The translations under genes and the position numbers were made by a program. This document shows, piece by piece, positions 37,944 to 47,506 of a stretch of 64,000 nt of DNA (its first letter is position 1; each line of letters starts with the position of its first letter). The notes below the pieces were generated by a model. That model ran no database searches and was not told where the DNA came from. It saw only the letters and a list, made by a program, of their open reading frames with translations. This DNA is from Aciduliprofundum sp. MAR08-339 (GTDB lineage Archaea; Thermoplasmatota; Thermoplasmata; Thermoplasmatales; Aciduliprofundaceae), in assembly GCF_000327505.1 (NCBI RefSeq), contig NC_019942.1:1240001-1304000 (forward strand), given 5' to 3'.

Positions 37944-40900
37944 TTCATATCACCCACCTTCAAACGCATGATTACACCAAGAGACGCAAGCTCGTCATGC
38001 ATCAATTTGAACGCATAACTCGTCTCGATAGGATAGATATTTGTTGTATTTCCGCAAACGGGACAGCGAAGTATGCCGCGCTTTCTGTCAAACATCGCTA
38101 TGTGGCCGCATTCCGGATTACCGCAAACATATAGCACCGTGCCATCAGAATTATCAAGCAGACGATCCTTTATGACCATCGCAGCACCATGGCCTATGAG
38201 CGTATCCCTCTCCATCTCTCCAAATCTCAAACCTCCCAGCCTACTGCGTCCCTCGGTGGGCTGCCTGGTGAGAATCTGAACAGGACCGCGGGATCTTGCG
38301 TGGAACTTTCCAGCAACCATGTGATGCAGCTTCTGGTAGTAAATCACGCCTATGAATATTTCCGCCTCAATTTTTCTCCCAGTTATACCATCGTACATTA
38401 TCTCCTTACCGTTGTACTTGAACCCGTTTCTGACAAGGGCCTCCCTTAGAGCCTTCTCAGGCTCTCCCTTGAAAACAGTGCCATCCACAAACCTACCTTC
38501 AAGAGAGCCCACTTTGCCTCCGATCATCTCAAGTATGTGCCCCACGGTCATTCTTGAGGGTATCGCATGGGGGTTTATTATGAGATCAGGAATTATACCA
38601 CCCTCGGTGAATGGCATATCCTCCTGGGGCACTATGGCCCCCACAACGCCCTTCTGTCCGTGCCTTGAAGCGAATTTATCTCCAAGTTCAGGAATACGCT
38701 GGTCTCGAACCTTGACCTTTACCAGCCTTGAATTATTCTCACTCACGGTAAGAAGAACAGAATCAACCCAACCCACCTCCTCCGGACGCATTGTAACACT
38801 GCTCTCTCTGCGCTTCTGGGGACCGAGCAATTCTGCCTCCTCTTCAAGGAACCTGGGTGGCGAGGTCTTGCCTATGAGCACGTCACCGCCCCTCACGTAC
38901 ATTTCTGGAGATATGAGCCCATCCTCATCAAGGAGTTTGTAACGCTCCTCGGTCATGGCCCCACGCACATCAGGACTAGGAATTTCAAAGCGATCCTCCT
39001 GACCGCCGGGATAGCGACGCTCCTCGCTCTTGTAGGTCCTGAAGAATGTACTGCGTCCAAATCCGCGTTCCACAGCGGCCTTGTTCATGACTATTGCATC
39101 CTGCATATTGTAGCCATGGTAGGATATTATGGCAACCACAGCATTTTGCCCAGCAGGTCTGCGCATAAAGTTCACGAAGTCCATGGTCTTTGTCTTTACG
39201 ATTGGTGCCTGTGGGTAGTGCAGGAGATGGCCCCTGGTATCAGGTCTCCGACGGTAATTGGCAGCAGGTAAGCCCAATGATTGTTTGAGCATTGCTGCAC
39301 CCATGGTGATACGGGGTGATGAGTTGTGATGTGGATAGGGCACACATCCAGCAACCGCTCCCAGTATGAGTAGTGGATCTATCTCCAAGTGTGTGTGCTC
39401 TTCGGTAAGTTTCTTCTCCACCTCAAACTCTGCCCCACAGTGCTTGCACTGCAAGGTTACGTGTTCTCCCTCACCTGGATTGGCCCAGATCACATCTCCC
39501 CTCCCAAGAACACGGTTGCAGTGTGGACAACGCTCTGGAACATCGTAGGCGTACACGGCGATGTACGCATTCTCCTCCTCCTCCGCATCTATCCACTCTA
39601 TAACTCCCTCGCGAACAAGGTCATCAACATCTATCTTTCCCCTCTCAAGGAGCTCCCTGTGGCGAGATGTGTACTTTATATTTCCATTCTCAACAACCAG
39701 GAGAGGTCTCCTTATCCTGCCCTTATCGCAGTTAACCATTACTTCCTGCGTCCTATCATCATACCTGACATTGATCTGATGCGAAATCAGACCCTTTCTC
39801 CTACGAGCACGAATATCGTCTGTCAGGGATTTTCCATCCCCATGGTAGCCCACTAGATTCCCGTTAAGGTACACCCTTGCAAGATTTCCGGTCTCGTACT
39901 GCCTGTCTTCAACGCCGAGATCCCTGAGAATCTTAAGGGCCTTCTCCTCAGGATAACCCTCCGATACATCAATTATAAGTGCAGCGTTCTTCACCAGGCC
40001 GCAGTTCTGTCCCTCAGGGGTTTCGTTGGGGCACAATCTACCCCACTGGGTTGGATGCAGATCTCTTGCCTCAAAGTGGGGCTGTGAGCGGGTTAATGGA
40101 GATATCACACGCCTCAAGTGGCTGAGCGTGCTCATGTGAGAGGTTCTATCAAGCAACTGCGAAACACCTGTTCTTCCCCCAACCCAGTTTCCTGTGCTCA
40201 TGGCATGCATTATCTTCTGTGTGAGCACATCCTGCCTTATTGAAACACGAATTCTTATGCCCTTCTTCCTGTTATAGGTTCTCTCGAGTTGATATTTCAG
40301 ATCCTTCATAAGTGCCTCGAAGGCCATGCGGAAGAGATCCTCAAGCAGATCTCCGGACAGTTTGATGCGCTTGTTTGCGAGATGGTCCTTATCATCTTCC
40401 TTTCGCAATCCAAGATGAAGTTCAAGAATACGCTTGGCCATTCTTCCAAGATAGTAGGCCTTCTTTATCCTATCCTCCTTATCCGTGCCAAGATGCGGAA
40501 GTAGTGAAGAATCAAGGATCTGAGATATTTTCTTCTCCCTGTACTCCTTGGCCTGACCTGCAGCGAATCTCTTCTCCAGATACTCTATGGCATCCTTCTG
40601 GGTGCGAATTCCATTGGGAGGATAGAGTTTATCATTTTCAACCTCCTCAATGTTTGCTAGCGCAATAACGCTCATCTTCTCATCACTGACTATTGCCTTG
40701 TAAATATCCTCGTCCCTTTCAAGACCAAGGGCCTTCATCAGAATAACAAGAGGGATCGTCCCGGCCACGGCAGGAACGGATACAACAAGGATGCCATCAT
40801 TCTTCTTCTCCATTATTGTGAGAGCTCTGTAGCCACGACGCTGGGAGAATACTTTGGCAGTCTCAACCACTGTGTTATACCTCTCGTTCTTCTCCACAAG

Positions 40901-41545
40901 AACACGATTCGGGGCAAGGTCCTCAAGGGACACAAGAACGCGTTCACTTCCTCCTATTATGAAATACCCACCTGGATCATCAGGGTCCTCACCAACATAC
41001 TCCAATTTCTTTCTGTAGGGCCAGTTCAATATGCTCTTATCCTTTGAAATTGAGTCAAGGTAATCGTCAATGTTGTCCTCATGGAGCGTGCATATCTTTG
41101 ATTTCACCATAACTGGAAAATCTCCAATTTTCACCATCTCTGGCTCCTTCTCCAAACACCCTGAATCGTCGCATTCTACAACCATTATCTGCAGGTACAG
41201 AGGTGCCAAGTAGCTCATATCCCTCAATCTTGCCTCCATGGGAGTAATCTGCACTGTGGCACCTGTGGCCTCCTTTATCTCAGGCTTTCCTATCTTTATC
41301 GTGGGAGTTATGCCATCGTTGTACTCATTTTTTCTACCAAATATTATCTTTATTGTCTTTCCTCCCGTCTTTGTACGATCAAGGGTTACAACTCCAGGGG
41401 GATCCTCATCTGTAACCTTTGTTGTATCCACAATTTCCTGCATCACACTGTTCGGATTATCGGGAGTGGGAATGAGATCGTTGTACGAGGCAATATGGTG
41501 ATTCACCACACTTTTCCTAAATAACACATCTACAATTGTATCCAT
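37940..41545 (-). CDS. rpoB: DNA-directed RNA polymerase subunit B (unsplit)
   Basis: Second-largest RNA polymerase subunit, 1201 residues in one piece. Many methanogens, Archaeoglobus and halophiles split it into B' and B''; Thermoplasma and Thermococcus do not, which helps place the organism. Landmarks: the fork/rifampicin-type region with [21 protein letters not shown], zinc-type Cys pairs (CPHC and CKHC), the [15 protein letters not shown] switch, and the C-terminal zinc site with CGNPECGH and CPVCG. It follows rpoH by about 10 bp. Confidence 0.98.
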   Translation of the reverse strand: MDTIVDVLFRKSVVNHHIASYNDLIPTPDNPNSVMQEIVDTTKVTDEDPPGVVTLDRTKTGGKTIKIIFGRKNEYNDGITPTIKIGKPEIKEATGATVQITPMEARLRDMSYLAPLYLQIMVVECDDSGCLEKEPEMVKIGDFPVMVKSKICTLHEDNIDDYLDSISKDKSILNWPYRKKLEYVGEDPDDPGGYFIIGGSERVLVSLEDLAPNRVLVEKNERYNTVVETAKVFSQRRGYRALTIMEKKNDGILVVSVPAVAGTIPLVILMKALGLERDEDIYKAIVSDEKMSVIALANIEEVENDKLYPPNGIRTQKDAIEYLEKRFAAGQAKEYREKKISQILDSSLLPHLGTDKEDRIKKAYYLGRMAKRILELHLGLRKEDDKDHLANKRIKLSGDLLEDLFRMAFEALMKDLKYQLERTYNRKKGIRIRVSIRQDVLTQKIMHAMSTGNWVGGRTGVSQLLDRTSHMSTLSHLRRVISPLTRSQPHFEARDLHPTQWGRLCPNETPEGQNCGLVKNAALIIDVSEGYPEEKALKILRDLGVEDRQYETGNLARVYLNGNLVGYHGDGKSLTDDIRARRRKGLISHQINVRYDDRTQEVMVNCDKGRIRRPLLVVENGNIKYTSRHRELLERGKIDVDDLVREGVIEWIDAEEEENAYIAVYAYDVPERCPHCNRVLGRGDVIWANPGEGEHVTLQCKHCGAEFEVEKKLTEEHTHLEIDPLLILGAVAGCVPYPHHNSSPRITMGAAMLKQSLGLPAANYRRRPDTRGHLLHYPQAPIVKTKTMDFVNFMRRPAGQNAVVAIISYHGYNMQDAIVMNKAAVERGFGRSTFFRTYKSEERRYPGGQEDRFEIPSPDVRGAMTEERYKLLDEDGLISPEMYVRGGDVLIGKTSPPRFLEEEAELLGPQKRRESSVTMRPEEVGWVDSVLLTVSENNSRLVKVKVRDQRIPELGDKFASRHGQKGVVGAIVPQEDMPFTEGGIIPDLIINPHAIPSRMTVGHILEMIGGKVGSLEGRFVDGTVFKGEPEKALREALVRNGFKYNGKEIMYDGITGRKIEAEIFIGVIYYQKLHHMVAGKFHARSRGPVQILTRQPTEGRSRLGGLRFGEMERDTLIGHGAAMVIKDRLLDNSDGTVLYVCGNPECGHIAMFDRKRGILRCPVCGNTTNIYPIETSYAFKLMHDELASLGVIMRLKVGDMK

Positions 41546-41554
41546 AAAACCACC

Positions 41555-41809
41555 TTAATCTCTCACCACAACTCGGTAAACGACCACACGGCCCGCGGTT
41601 GGACTCTTTCTCACAATTTTTATGAGACTTCCAACTGGAATATGGCCGTACTTACGCTCCAAAACGCGAAGAACTGCATCGCTCTTCTTTATCTTTGGCA
41701 GATTCTCCTTCTTCACACCTAATTCATTCAAAATTTTCTCCTCCTCTTCCTCTGACACCAAGTAATGCTCCGGGACAAGTTCGTGCTCGAGCACGTTAAA
41801 TCTCACCAT
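41555..41809 (-). CDS. rpoH: DNA-directed RNA polymerase subunit H
   Basis: Archaeal homologue of the C-terminal domain of Rpb5, 84 residues, which forms part of the lower jaw. Family hallmarks: FNVLEHELVPEHYLVSEEE at the start and KIKKSDAVLRVLERKYGHIPVGSLIKIVR in the middle, ending VVYRVVVRD. GAGGTGAT stands 6 bp before the ATG. The tRNA-Lys gene ends only 23 bp upstream on the same strand, leaving no room for a separate promoter in between. Confidence 0.97.
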   Translation of the reverse strand: MVRFNVLEHELVPEHYLVSEEEEEKILNELGVKKENLPKIKKSDAVLRVLERKYGHIPVGSLIKIVRKSPTAGRVVVYRVVVRD

Positions 41810-41819
41810 TTTTTCATCA

Positions 41820-41829
41820 CCTCATGAGG
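41820..41829. promoter_or_regulatory. Palindrome between tRNA-Lys and the rpoH RBS
   Basis: The perfect 10-bp palindrome CCTCATGAGG fills much of the gap between the tRNA-Lys 3' end and rpoH, and its inner half overlaps the GAGGTGAT ribosome-binding site of rpoH. It could form a weak hairpin or mark a processing point between tRNA and mRNA. Confidence 0.35.
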
Positions 41830-41832
41830 ACA

Positions 41833-41906
41833 CGGGCCTGCGGGGAATCGAACCCCGGACCACCTGGTTAAAAGCCAGGTGCTCTACCAAGCTGAGCTAC
41901 AGGCCC
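41833..41906 (-). tRNA. tRNA-Lys (anticodon TTT)
   Basis: 74-nt cloverleaf on the minus strand: acceptor GGGCCTG/CAGGCCC with discriminator G, anticodon stem CCTGG/CCAGG with loop CTTTTAA (anticodon TTT), T arm CGGGG/CCCCG with loop TTCGATT. No intron, CCA not encoded. A minus-strand TATA (CTTTAAATATG) at about 41933-41943 is spaced for a start at the mature 5' end. Lies directly upstream of the RNA polymerase operon. Confidence 0.96.
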
Positions 41907-42038
41907 ATTGGGTCAGCCCTACATATGGCGGACATATTTAAAGTTTACTCCGATTCTGGGCGCATCCCACTACTCCCAATGGCATGATTTTAATTAAATT
42001 TTTCTCATAAATTGTTGTCACCACTCGACCGAACAAAT

Positions 42039-42704
42039 TTAAAATATTTTTTGGTTGAGGGTTATGCCCCTTATCTTGATATTTCCACGAACGCCGTCCC
42101 AGATTACGTCAAAATCTTCAACCTGAAGGCTCATTTTGAAGAAGGGCGCATCGAGAACAAAGGTTTCGTACTCCCCACCCTCACCGCTCACATTTATTCT
42201 GTACCTGCGTTCCATTTCTTGCAGTAAGCGAAGCATACTATCATCCAGTATTCTACCGAGAAATCTCTCATCCAGACCGTAGGCGGCGACAGCCACGATC
42301 ATTATCTTGAAATCTGCCAAGAGCATATCCCTTAAAAGCAAATTCTGGTCCTTGCCCCAGAGAGGTGCATAGGAGAGCATTCCAAGTTCAGTGCAAACCT
42401 CCTCTATCTTAGTTTTCTGAAAATTTGAGGCAATGGCACCGCTTATAACAGCATCCACATCGTAATGGGATAAAACATCCATTAGATCTTCAACACTGTC
42501 TCCTATGGAGTGTATGTCCTGCGGTATGCCCATTGCCTCTGCCTGGTACCTTGTTCTATCAATTGCAGGCACGTGGTACATGTAGGAATCCTCCCTCTTG
42601 GGATATATGGTAACAAGTTTCTCAATTTCAAATCCCTGCTGCATAGCAAGGTATATTGCATACGTGGAATCCTTACCTCCTGAGAAAAGTGCAATCGCCT
42701 TCAT
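42039..42704 (-). CDS. dph6: Diphthine-ammonia ligase (Dph6-like ATP pyrophosphatase)
   Basis: Catalyses the final amidation step of diphthamide on elongation factor 2. The 221-residue protein starts with the PP-loop SGGKDSTYA (residues 8-16) and has the hallmark block GEGGEYETFVLDAP (near 182-195) of the DUF71/Dph6 family, of which this single-domain form is the archaeal type. The start overlaps the stop of the DagK-like gene upstream by 4 bp, so both are on one mRNA. Confidence 0.92.
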   Translation of the reverse strand: MKAIALFSGGKDSTYAIYLAMQQGFEIEKLVTIYPKREDSYMYHVPAIDRTRYQAEAMGIPQDIHSIGDSVEDLMDVLSHYDVDAVISGAIASNFQKTKIEEVCTELGMLSYAPLWGKDQNLLLRDMLLADFKIMIVAVAAYGLDERFLGRILDDSMLRLLQEMERRYRINVSGEGGEYETFVLDAPFFKMSLQVEDFDVIWDGVRGNIKIRGITLNQKIF

Positions 42705-43063
42705 TTTAAAAGCCCCATTATTTTTGGAAGGAATATTAGCACTCCAATTGAAACTGCAAATGCAGCAGCCACCAGTACGGCGCCCGCAGACACATCCTTC
42801 ACGACCCTTATCCTTTCATCGTACCGACCATTTGAAAGAATGTCCATGGACTTCTCTATGGCCGTGTTTATGAGTTCAAGCCCAAAAACCAAGGCTGAGA
42901 TGCCGATTATAAGTGCAAATTCATCGGCAGAGATTTGAAAATAAAGCCCAAAAACTAAAACGATGAGAAATATCCCAAATTGAATCCTTAAACTTCTCTC
43001 ACTGGTGAACGCAAATCCAATGCCGTCAAGGGCGTGATGCAGTGCCCTCAAGAACCTTCCCAT
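42701..43063 (-). CDS. DagK-family diacylglycerol/undecaprenol kinase-like protein
   Basis: A 120-residue membrane protein with three membrane helices and the DagK signature: GLELINTAIEKSMD (catalytic and metal Glu residues, near 60-73) and RVVKDVSAGAVLVAA (near 84-98). The family phosphorylates diacylglycerol or undecaprenol in bacteria; in an archaeon a polyprenol such as dolichol is the more likely substrate. The family is uncommon in archaea. It overlaps dph6 by 4 bp and follows the EamA gene by 23 bp. Confidence 0.9.
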   Translation of the reverse strand: MGRFLRALHHALDGIGFAFTSERSLRIQFGIFLIVLVFGLYFQISADEFALIIGISALVFGLELINTAIEKSMDILSNGRYDERIRVVKDVSAGAVLVAAAFAVSIGVLIFLPKIMGLLK

Positions 43064-43086
43064 GAACTGTTATTTGAATGCATTAC

Positions 43087-43968
43087 TTAAATCTTGCCAA
43101 ATCTGGATACGTATAGGCAAACACCCAGAATGATGGCCCCTCCAAATATTGTACGGGCTGTTGGAACCTCGCCCAGGACGATGAATGCAAGGATTATTCC
43201 GTAGAGCGATTCAAGTGTGGCTATTATACTCGCAGTGTTTGCCCTTACCGCCCCAAGGGAATGAATGAACAGCGTGTGAGCCAGTCCTGTAAAAATCACA
43301 CCGAGCACAGCGAGATAAAGGAAATCAAGGGTGGATAATTTAAAGGGAGAAATGAAAATGAATGGAAGAAGGAAAATGGATGCAAAGGAATCCTGATAAA
43401 ATGCAAGTTTCAAACTGGAATGCTCTTTCACATACTTCCTGTTCACTGTTGTGAGGAGGGAGAAAGCAAATCCAGATAAAAGGCCCCAGAGAGCTCCCTG
43501 AGTATACTGGTTGGATAGATTGAACGATGGGATGATCAGGGCAACCCCTGAAAATGCAATAAATGAAAGAATTACCTTCTCTGCACGGATTCTCTCCCTG
43601 AACACCATAGGCTCAATTATTGCTGTGAAGATTGGAAATGTGGAATAGGTCAAGAGACCTATAGCCACTGTGGAAATCTGAATTGAGTAAAAGAATGCAC
43701 TCCAGTGCAGTGCGAGAAGTATACCAAGAACCGGTAGAAAAATTTTAGCATCGCCCTCAATTCTCAAACTCTCTCCCCTGTACAGAAGAAGTAGGAGGAG
43801 AAACACGGAGGCAAAGAGAACTCTACCAAGGACAATGAGCATTGCCGGCAAAGAGATCATCTTTCCGAATAAACCTGCAAACCCGAACAGGAAAACGGCA
43901 ATGTGCAGCTCTACAAGTTCCCATCTCAATAATTGAGTATTTGCAAACCCATATTTCACCTTTCCCAT
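43087..43968 (-). CDS. EamA/DMT-family transporter
   Basis: A 293-residue drug/metabolite transporter with ten hydrophobic helices arranged as two EamA repeats (about 17-140 and 155-288). The second repeat ends with the usual ATLESLYGIILAFIVLGEVPT. Substrate unknown; relatives export amino acids or other small molecules. ATG at 43968 or GTG at 43959 could start it: the only TATA-like element nearby (43977-43987) is shared with divergent tRNA-Thr and fits the GTG better. First gene of a probable operon with dagK-like and dph6. Confidence 0.88.
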   Translation of the reverse strand: MGKVKYGFANTQLLRWELVELHIAVFLFGFAGLFGKMISLPAMLIVLGRVLFASVFLLLLLLYRGESLRIEGDAKIFLPVLGILLALHWSAFFYSIQISTVAIGLLTYSTFPIFTAIIEPMVFRERIRAEKVILSFIAFSGVALIIPSFNLSNQYTQGALWGLLSGFAFSLLTTVNRKYVKEHSSLKLAFYQDSFASIFLLPFIFISPFKLSTLDFLYLAVLGVIFTGLAHTLFIHSLGAVRANTASIIATLESLYGIILAFIVLGEVPTARTIFGGAIILGVCLYVSRFGKI

Positions 43969-44007
43969 CGAAAAGGATTTATAAGCAAATCTAATTCATC
44001 TTTGAAA

Positions 44008-44130
44008 GCCACCGTAGCTTAGCCCGGCAGAGCGGCTGATTCGTATAAGCCCTTTGGAAAAGGGCTTTACCCCAAACCGTATGGGCTTCGAAATATCAGC
44101 AGGTCGGGGGTTCGAATCCCCCCGGTGGCT
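44008..44130 (+). tRNA. tRNA-Thr (anticodon CGT) with intron
   Basis: Exons 44008-44045 and 44095-44130. Acceptor GCCACCG/CGGTGGC with discriminator T; anticodon stem GCTGA/TCAGC; spliced loop TTCGTAA gives anticodon CGT; T arm GGGGG/CCCCC-type with loop TTCGAAT. The intron is inserted after position 37, the canonical site. A BRE-like CGAAAAGG plus TATA GATTTATAAGC (43977-43987) lies about 25 bp upstream. CCA is not encoded. Confidence 0.95.
44046..44094 (+). other. Intron of tRNA-Thr (bulge-helix-bulge)
   Basis: 49-nt archaeal intron. The splicing motif is exact: anticodon stem GCTGA/TCAGC, 3-nt bulge ATA (44093-44095), 4-bp helix TTCG (44040-44043)/CGAA (44089-44092), 3-nt bulge TAT (44044-44046), then helix AAGCCC (44047-44052)/GGGCTT (44083-44088). 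Cutting after the second base of each bulge gives the exons listed. Positions 44047-44076 are nearly identical to the 3' flank of tRNA-Glu at 24698-24730. Confidence 0.92.
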
Positions 44131-44135
44131 CTCAG

Positions 44136-44429
44136 TCAAAGATTCTTCAACTCATCCTTTAGAATAGCTCCAGTTTTTATGCTCAAATCCTTGGCCTTGG
44201 ATGATACCCATTTTATGGGAGCATTGAGCATGTCATCAAAATTTTTTACCCCAGAAACCATGACGGCCACATCTCCCAGTTTTTCTGCCGTTTGGGGATT
44301 TAGATATCCGCACATGGCAAAGCCCTTTTCTCCCTTGAGCAAAAGGAGCGGAGCATTCTGCAGATCCACCTTAACTCCAAGGAATTCCTTACCTGCAACG
44401 CTTATCCTTGAGATCTCAACATCGACCAT
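44136..44429 (-). CDS. DUF1805-family protein
   Basis: A 97-residue protein with the DUF1805 (YunC-like) pattern: KGEKGFAMCGYLNPQTAEKL followed by GDVAVMVSGVKNFDDMLNAP and a C-terminal SIKTGAILKDEL. The family has no assigned activity. The frame is open to 44474, but the ATG at 44429 matches the family start and lies about 27 bp after a TATA-like TTTTATC. It lies tail to tail with tRNA-Thr, 5 bp away. Confidence 0.78.
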   Translation of the reverse strand: MVDVEISRISVAGKEFLGVKVDLQNAPLLLLKGEKGFAMCGYLNPQTAEKLGDVAVMVSGVKNFDDMLNAPIKWVSSKAKDLSIKTGAILKDELKNL

Positions 44430-44492
44430 ATCCGGGATAGTGTGGTAAATGAAGATAAAACTTTCCCTGAGCAATAAAAATTGGGGAAATAT

Positions 44493-44888
44493 TCATTTAT
44501 CTTTCATGCCGCCTATATCACGAAACACCCACCCGCTTCTCTCCTCTGTGTATATCAGCTTTCCCTCCTTGACCAACTCTCTTTCCCTATTTCTCACTAT
44601 GTAGAGCCCGAAACTTCTTTCTCTCTCAATAATTTTTTCGTAAAGATCCGGGCTCACATATACCGGCACGGGTTTTCCAACCGGATAAAGCCATCTATCT
44701 GCAAAATCATCCACAAATTTCTTAGCATCCTCCTGAGTAAGGTGGAGAGAGCAGCCATCTGGACGCATCCAGAAACACGGTTCCCATTCCTCCCAGCTCA
44801 GGTATATAACACGCTTGTATCCCTCGGGTATGACCTCCCTGTATCCGGGAAGTTTTTTCACATCAATTTCATCCTCCATCATACTCAC
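44493..44888 (-). CDS. Hypothetical protein, unknown family
   Basis: Not recognised. A 131-residue soluble protein with aromatic-rich segments (RVIYLSWEEWEPCFWMRPDG) and a C-terminal mixed-charge stretch; no membrane segment or catalytic motif. A TATA-like CTATTAATATGG at about 44908-44919 lies 20-30 bp before the start. MSMM at the N-terminus leaves 44888 or 44882 as start. Confidence 0.6.
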   Translation of the reverse strand: MSMMEDEIDVKKLPGYREVIPEGYKRVIYLSWEEWEPCFWMRPDGCSLHLTQEDAKKFVDDFADRWLYPVGKPVPVYVSPDLYEKIIERERSFGLYIVRNRERELVKEGKLIYTEERSGWVFRDIGGMKDK

Positions 44889-44954
44889 CAGAAACCCATT
44901 ATCCTGCCCATATTAATAGAATTCTCCGAAGTTTTTTCAGAGAAGCATCAAAAT

Positions 44955-45374
44955 TTAGAGAAATAGAAGATAGAACTTTCCACGCTTCTCCACCAGTATC
45001 TCGCATTCTGGAGCATCAAGATCTACCCTTATTTTCTTTAAATCCACAATTCTTGCCCCAATTTCCTGCTCCACAACCTTTCTATTTGAGCGAATTGCAA
45101 AACTGCCACAATTGTTCAATCTCACAGCAATTTCATGGATCAGGGTATCAAAATCCTCAAAGATCCTTACAGGATAATGTGCCTTTATTCCCTTAACTCC
45201 CTTGAGCAAAATATTCGGGGGGGCTGAGGTAAAGAGAATTATGCGTCCATCAATAATTTCAATAACGCATTCCTCATTCATCTCCTCACATCTTCTGAGC
45301 AGCGTGCTCTTGAGGTAATTGAAATACGAATTTGCGTTCTTCGGAATCTGGGCCTTTATGGCGTAACAATTCAT
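44955..45374 (-). CDS. Stand-alone NFLD/THUMP protein, ThiI-like N-terminal half
   Basis: A 139-residue protein matching the first two domains of ThiI: a ferredoxin-like region ending VKGIKAHYPVRIFEDFDTLI, then a THUMP domain with FAIRSNRKVVEQEIGARI and VDLDAPECEILVE. THUMP domains bind the acceptor end of tRNA. The PP-loop sulphurtransferase domain that makes 4-thiouridine in full ThiI is absent here, and no frame continues it, so this is either a partner protein that delivers tRNA to another enzyme or a remnant. Confidence 0.65.
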   Translation of the reverse strand: MNCYAIKAQIPKNANSYFNYLKSTLLRRCEEMNEECVIEIIDGRIILFTSAPPNILLKGVKGIKAHYPVRIFEDFDTLIHEIAVRLNNCGSFAIRSNRKVVEQEIGARIVDLKKIRVDLDAPECEILVEKRGKFYLLFL

Positions 45375-45449
45375 AGAGGATATAATTGCAACGCTCCTAA
45401 TTTATTTTTCCTGCGCAAAGTATTTTAATCTGCCCGATTATACACAAAT

Positions 45450-45956
45450 ATGGATGAAACCATGAAGATCGTTGAAGCCATCCTTTTTTCTTCCGACAGG
45501 CCTCTTAGAGTCGGTGAGATAGCAAAGGTTACCAGTTTGAGCAGCGTGGAAATTAGCAAGGCTATGAAAAAGTTGAGGAAAGAATACGAAGATAGAGATG
45601 GAGCCATTGAGATAGCCAGAATCGGAAATAAGTACGTTATGCAGTTGAGAAGCGAGTATGTGGAGTACGGCTACGCCATGGGAAAAAAAGAGATGCGCGA
45701 TGACGTTCTCAAAACGCTGGCGATCATCGCCTACTACCAGCCCATAACACAGAGCAAACTCCGAGAGATAATTGGCACAAAGGTGTATGCCCACATTGAT
45801 GAGCTGAAGAAGAGGGGATTCGTGTATGGAAAGAGAACTGGCAGGACCATTGTTCTTCGCACCACAAAACGCTTCAACGAGTACTTTGGAATCGATGCTT
45901 CCAAGCCTCAGGACATAAAGAAATTCTTCGAGGAGAAGATGGGGGGGCGAGAGTAA
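45450..45956 (+). CDS. scpB: Segregation and condensation protein B
   Basis: Kleisin-associated protein that joins ScpA and SMC in chromosome condensation. The 168-residue protein has two winged helices: MKIVEAILFSSDRPLRVGEI (residues 5-24) and DVLKTLAIIAYYQPITQSKLREI (about 86-108) with the family GYDELKKRGFVYGKRTGRT-like wing (here AHIDELKKRGFVYGKRTGRT). A TATA-like GTATTTTAATC at 45419-45429 indicates a leaderless transcript. The stop overlaps the purD start (TAATG). scpA and smc are not in the window. Confidence 0.93.
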   Translation: MDETMKIVEAILFSSDRPLRVGEIAKVTSLSSVEISKAMKKLRKEYEDRDGAIEIARIGNKYVMQLRSEYVEYGYAMGKKEMRDDVLKTLAIIAYYQPITQSKLREIIGTKVYAHIDELKKRGFVYGKRTGRTIVLRTTKRFNEYFGIDASKPQDIKKFFEEKMGGRE

Positions 45957-47290
45957 TGAGTAAGGTCCTTCTAATTGGCTCTGGAGGGAGGGAGCATGCC
46001 ATAGCCAGAGCGCTCACAAGGGGAGGAGCAAAGATATACGCGGTGATGAAACACAAAAATCCGGGAATTGCGAGGATTGCAAAGGATTATGTGATAGGAG
46101 ATCACAACAGCCTATCCTTTGTTGAGAACCTTGACTGGGTAAAGTTCAGGAAGGTTGATTTTGCCTTCATAGGACCGGAGGAGCCGTTAATAAGGGGCAT
46201 GGCGGATATGCTGGAATCCCATGGCATACCCGTCGTTGGTCCAAGGAAGGATGCTGCGATAATAGAGGGTTCCAAGGAATTCATGCGAGAGCTTATGAAA
46301 AAGCACAGAATTGACGGCATTGTAGATTACTTTGTATTCACCGATCCAAAGAGGGTTGAAGAATTCTTGAAAGATTATCACAAGGAATTCGTCGTGAAGC
46401 CGGTTGGCGTGACGGGCGGAAAGGGAGTCTGGGTGATGGGCGATCATTTCCAAACGAAGGAAGAGGGCATTGAATACGCAAAAAGAGTGCTTGAAGAGGG
46501 CATAGGTGGGGAAAAGAAGGTGATAATAGAGGAAAAACTTGTGGGTGAAGAATTCACCCTGCAGGTATTCACTGATGGACGCAACATAAGAGGCATGCCC
46601 CTCGTGCAGGATTTCAAGCGAGCCTATGAGGGAGATAGGGGACCAAACACAGGCGGCATGGGCTCTTACAGTATGGAAGATCATCTGCTCCCATTCATGG
46701 ACGATAAGGACTACGCTCGAGCCATGAAGATTCTTGAGGACATCATAGCGGCGATGCGGAGAGAGGGACGTGAATATAAAGGCATACTCTACGGTCAATT
46801 TATGCTGACGGCTGAGGGGCCAAAAGTCATAGAGATAAACTGCCGCTTCGGGGACCCTGAGGCAATGAACGTTCTATCCATTCTTGAGAGTAATCTGGTG
46901 GATATATCCTGGAACATCATAGAGGGGAAATTGAATGAAAAAATAGAGTTTAAAAACAAGGCCACAGTTGTGAAGTATGTGGTGCCAGAAGGATACGGTA
47001 CCTCAAATGTGATCAAGGGTTCCGAGATCAAAGTAAATGAGGATAGGATAGAAAAGGAGGGAGCATTGCTCTATTATGCCTCCGTGGATGAGAAATCTGG
47101 AAGAATTTACACAACAACCTCTCGCTCTCTGGCAGTCGTAGGTATTGGAAAGGATCTGCATGAGGCTGAGCACATAGCCGAGGGAGCACTCAAGCACATA
47201 ACAGGCAGGATTTACGCAAGGCACGACATTGCAAAGAGGGAAATGATAGAGAGAAAAATAGAGAAAATGAGAGAACTTCGCGGGTATTGA
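45956..47290 (+). CDS. purD: Phosphoribosylamine-glycine ligase
   Basis: Second step of de novo purine synthesis: joins phosphoribosylamine and glycine using ATP. The 444-residue protein starts with the PurD signature KVLLIGSGGREHAIARAL and has an ATP-grasp core: VVKPVGVTGGKGVWVMGD, the GEEFTLQVFTDG strand, PNTGGMGSYS and the metal-binding EINCRFGDPEAMNV. It is not fused to PurM or PurN. Translationally coupled to scpB through TAATG. Confidence 0.96.
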   Translation: MSKVLLIGSGGREHAIARALTRGGAKIYAVMKHKNPGIARIAKDYVIGDHNSLSFVENLDWVKFRKVDFAFIGPEEPLIRGMADMLESHGIPVVGPRKDAAIIEGSKEFMRELMKKHRIDGIVDYFVFTDPKRVEEFLKDYHKEFVVKPVGVTGGKGVWVMGDHFQTKEEGIEYAKRVLEEGIGGEKKVIIEEKLVGEEFTLQVFTDGRNIRGMPLVQDFKRAYEGDRGPNTGGMGSYSMEDHLLPFMDDKDYARAMKILEDIIAAMRREGREYKGILYGQFMLTAEGPKVIEINCRFGDPEAMNVLSILESNLVDISWNIIEGKLNEKIEFKNKATVVKYVVPEGYGTSNVIKGSEIKVNEDRIEKEGALLYYASVDEKSGRIYTTTSRSLAVVGIGKDLHEAEHIAEGALKHITGRIYARHDIAKREMIERKIEKMRELRGY

Positions 47291-47293
47291 TTC

Positions 47294-47506
47294 TCATTGT
47301 GCTGCAGATTTTATCCTCCTGTCAATCTGAATCAGAGAAAGGAGCACAAGAGCCATCCCTGCTATAACGTACCCCAGCCACCATTTTAGTGGAGATTTGT
47401 AGAGCATAAGCATAAACCCGAATCCCATAATAACAACGCCTATCCAGTAAACAGCCTTCCAAGGGCGAACACCTTTAACCATCCTGCTATTCATCTGCAC
47501 CTTCAT
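47294..47506 (-). CDS. Small two-helix membrane protein
   Basis: A 70-residue protein with a basic N-terminus and two membrane helices (about 19-36 and 43-60), ending in a short charged tail. No family recognised. Its ATG directly follows the apgM stop codon, so it is probably translated by coupling from the apgM mRNA. It ends 3 bp from the purD stop on the other strand. Confidence 0.65.
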   Translation of the reverse strand: MKVQMNSRMVKGVRPWKAVYWIGVVIMGFGFMLMLYKSPLKWWLGYVIAGMALVLLSLIQIDRRIKSAAQ

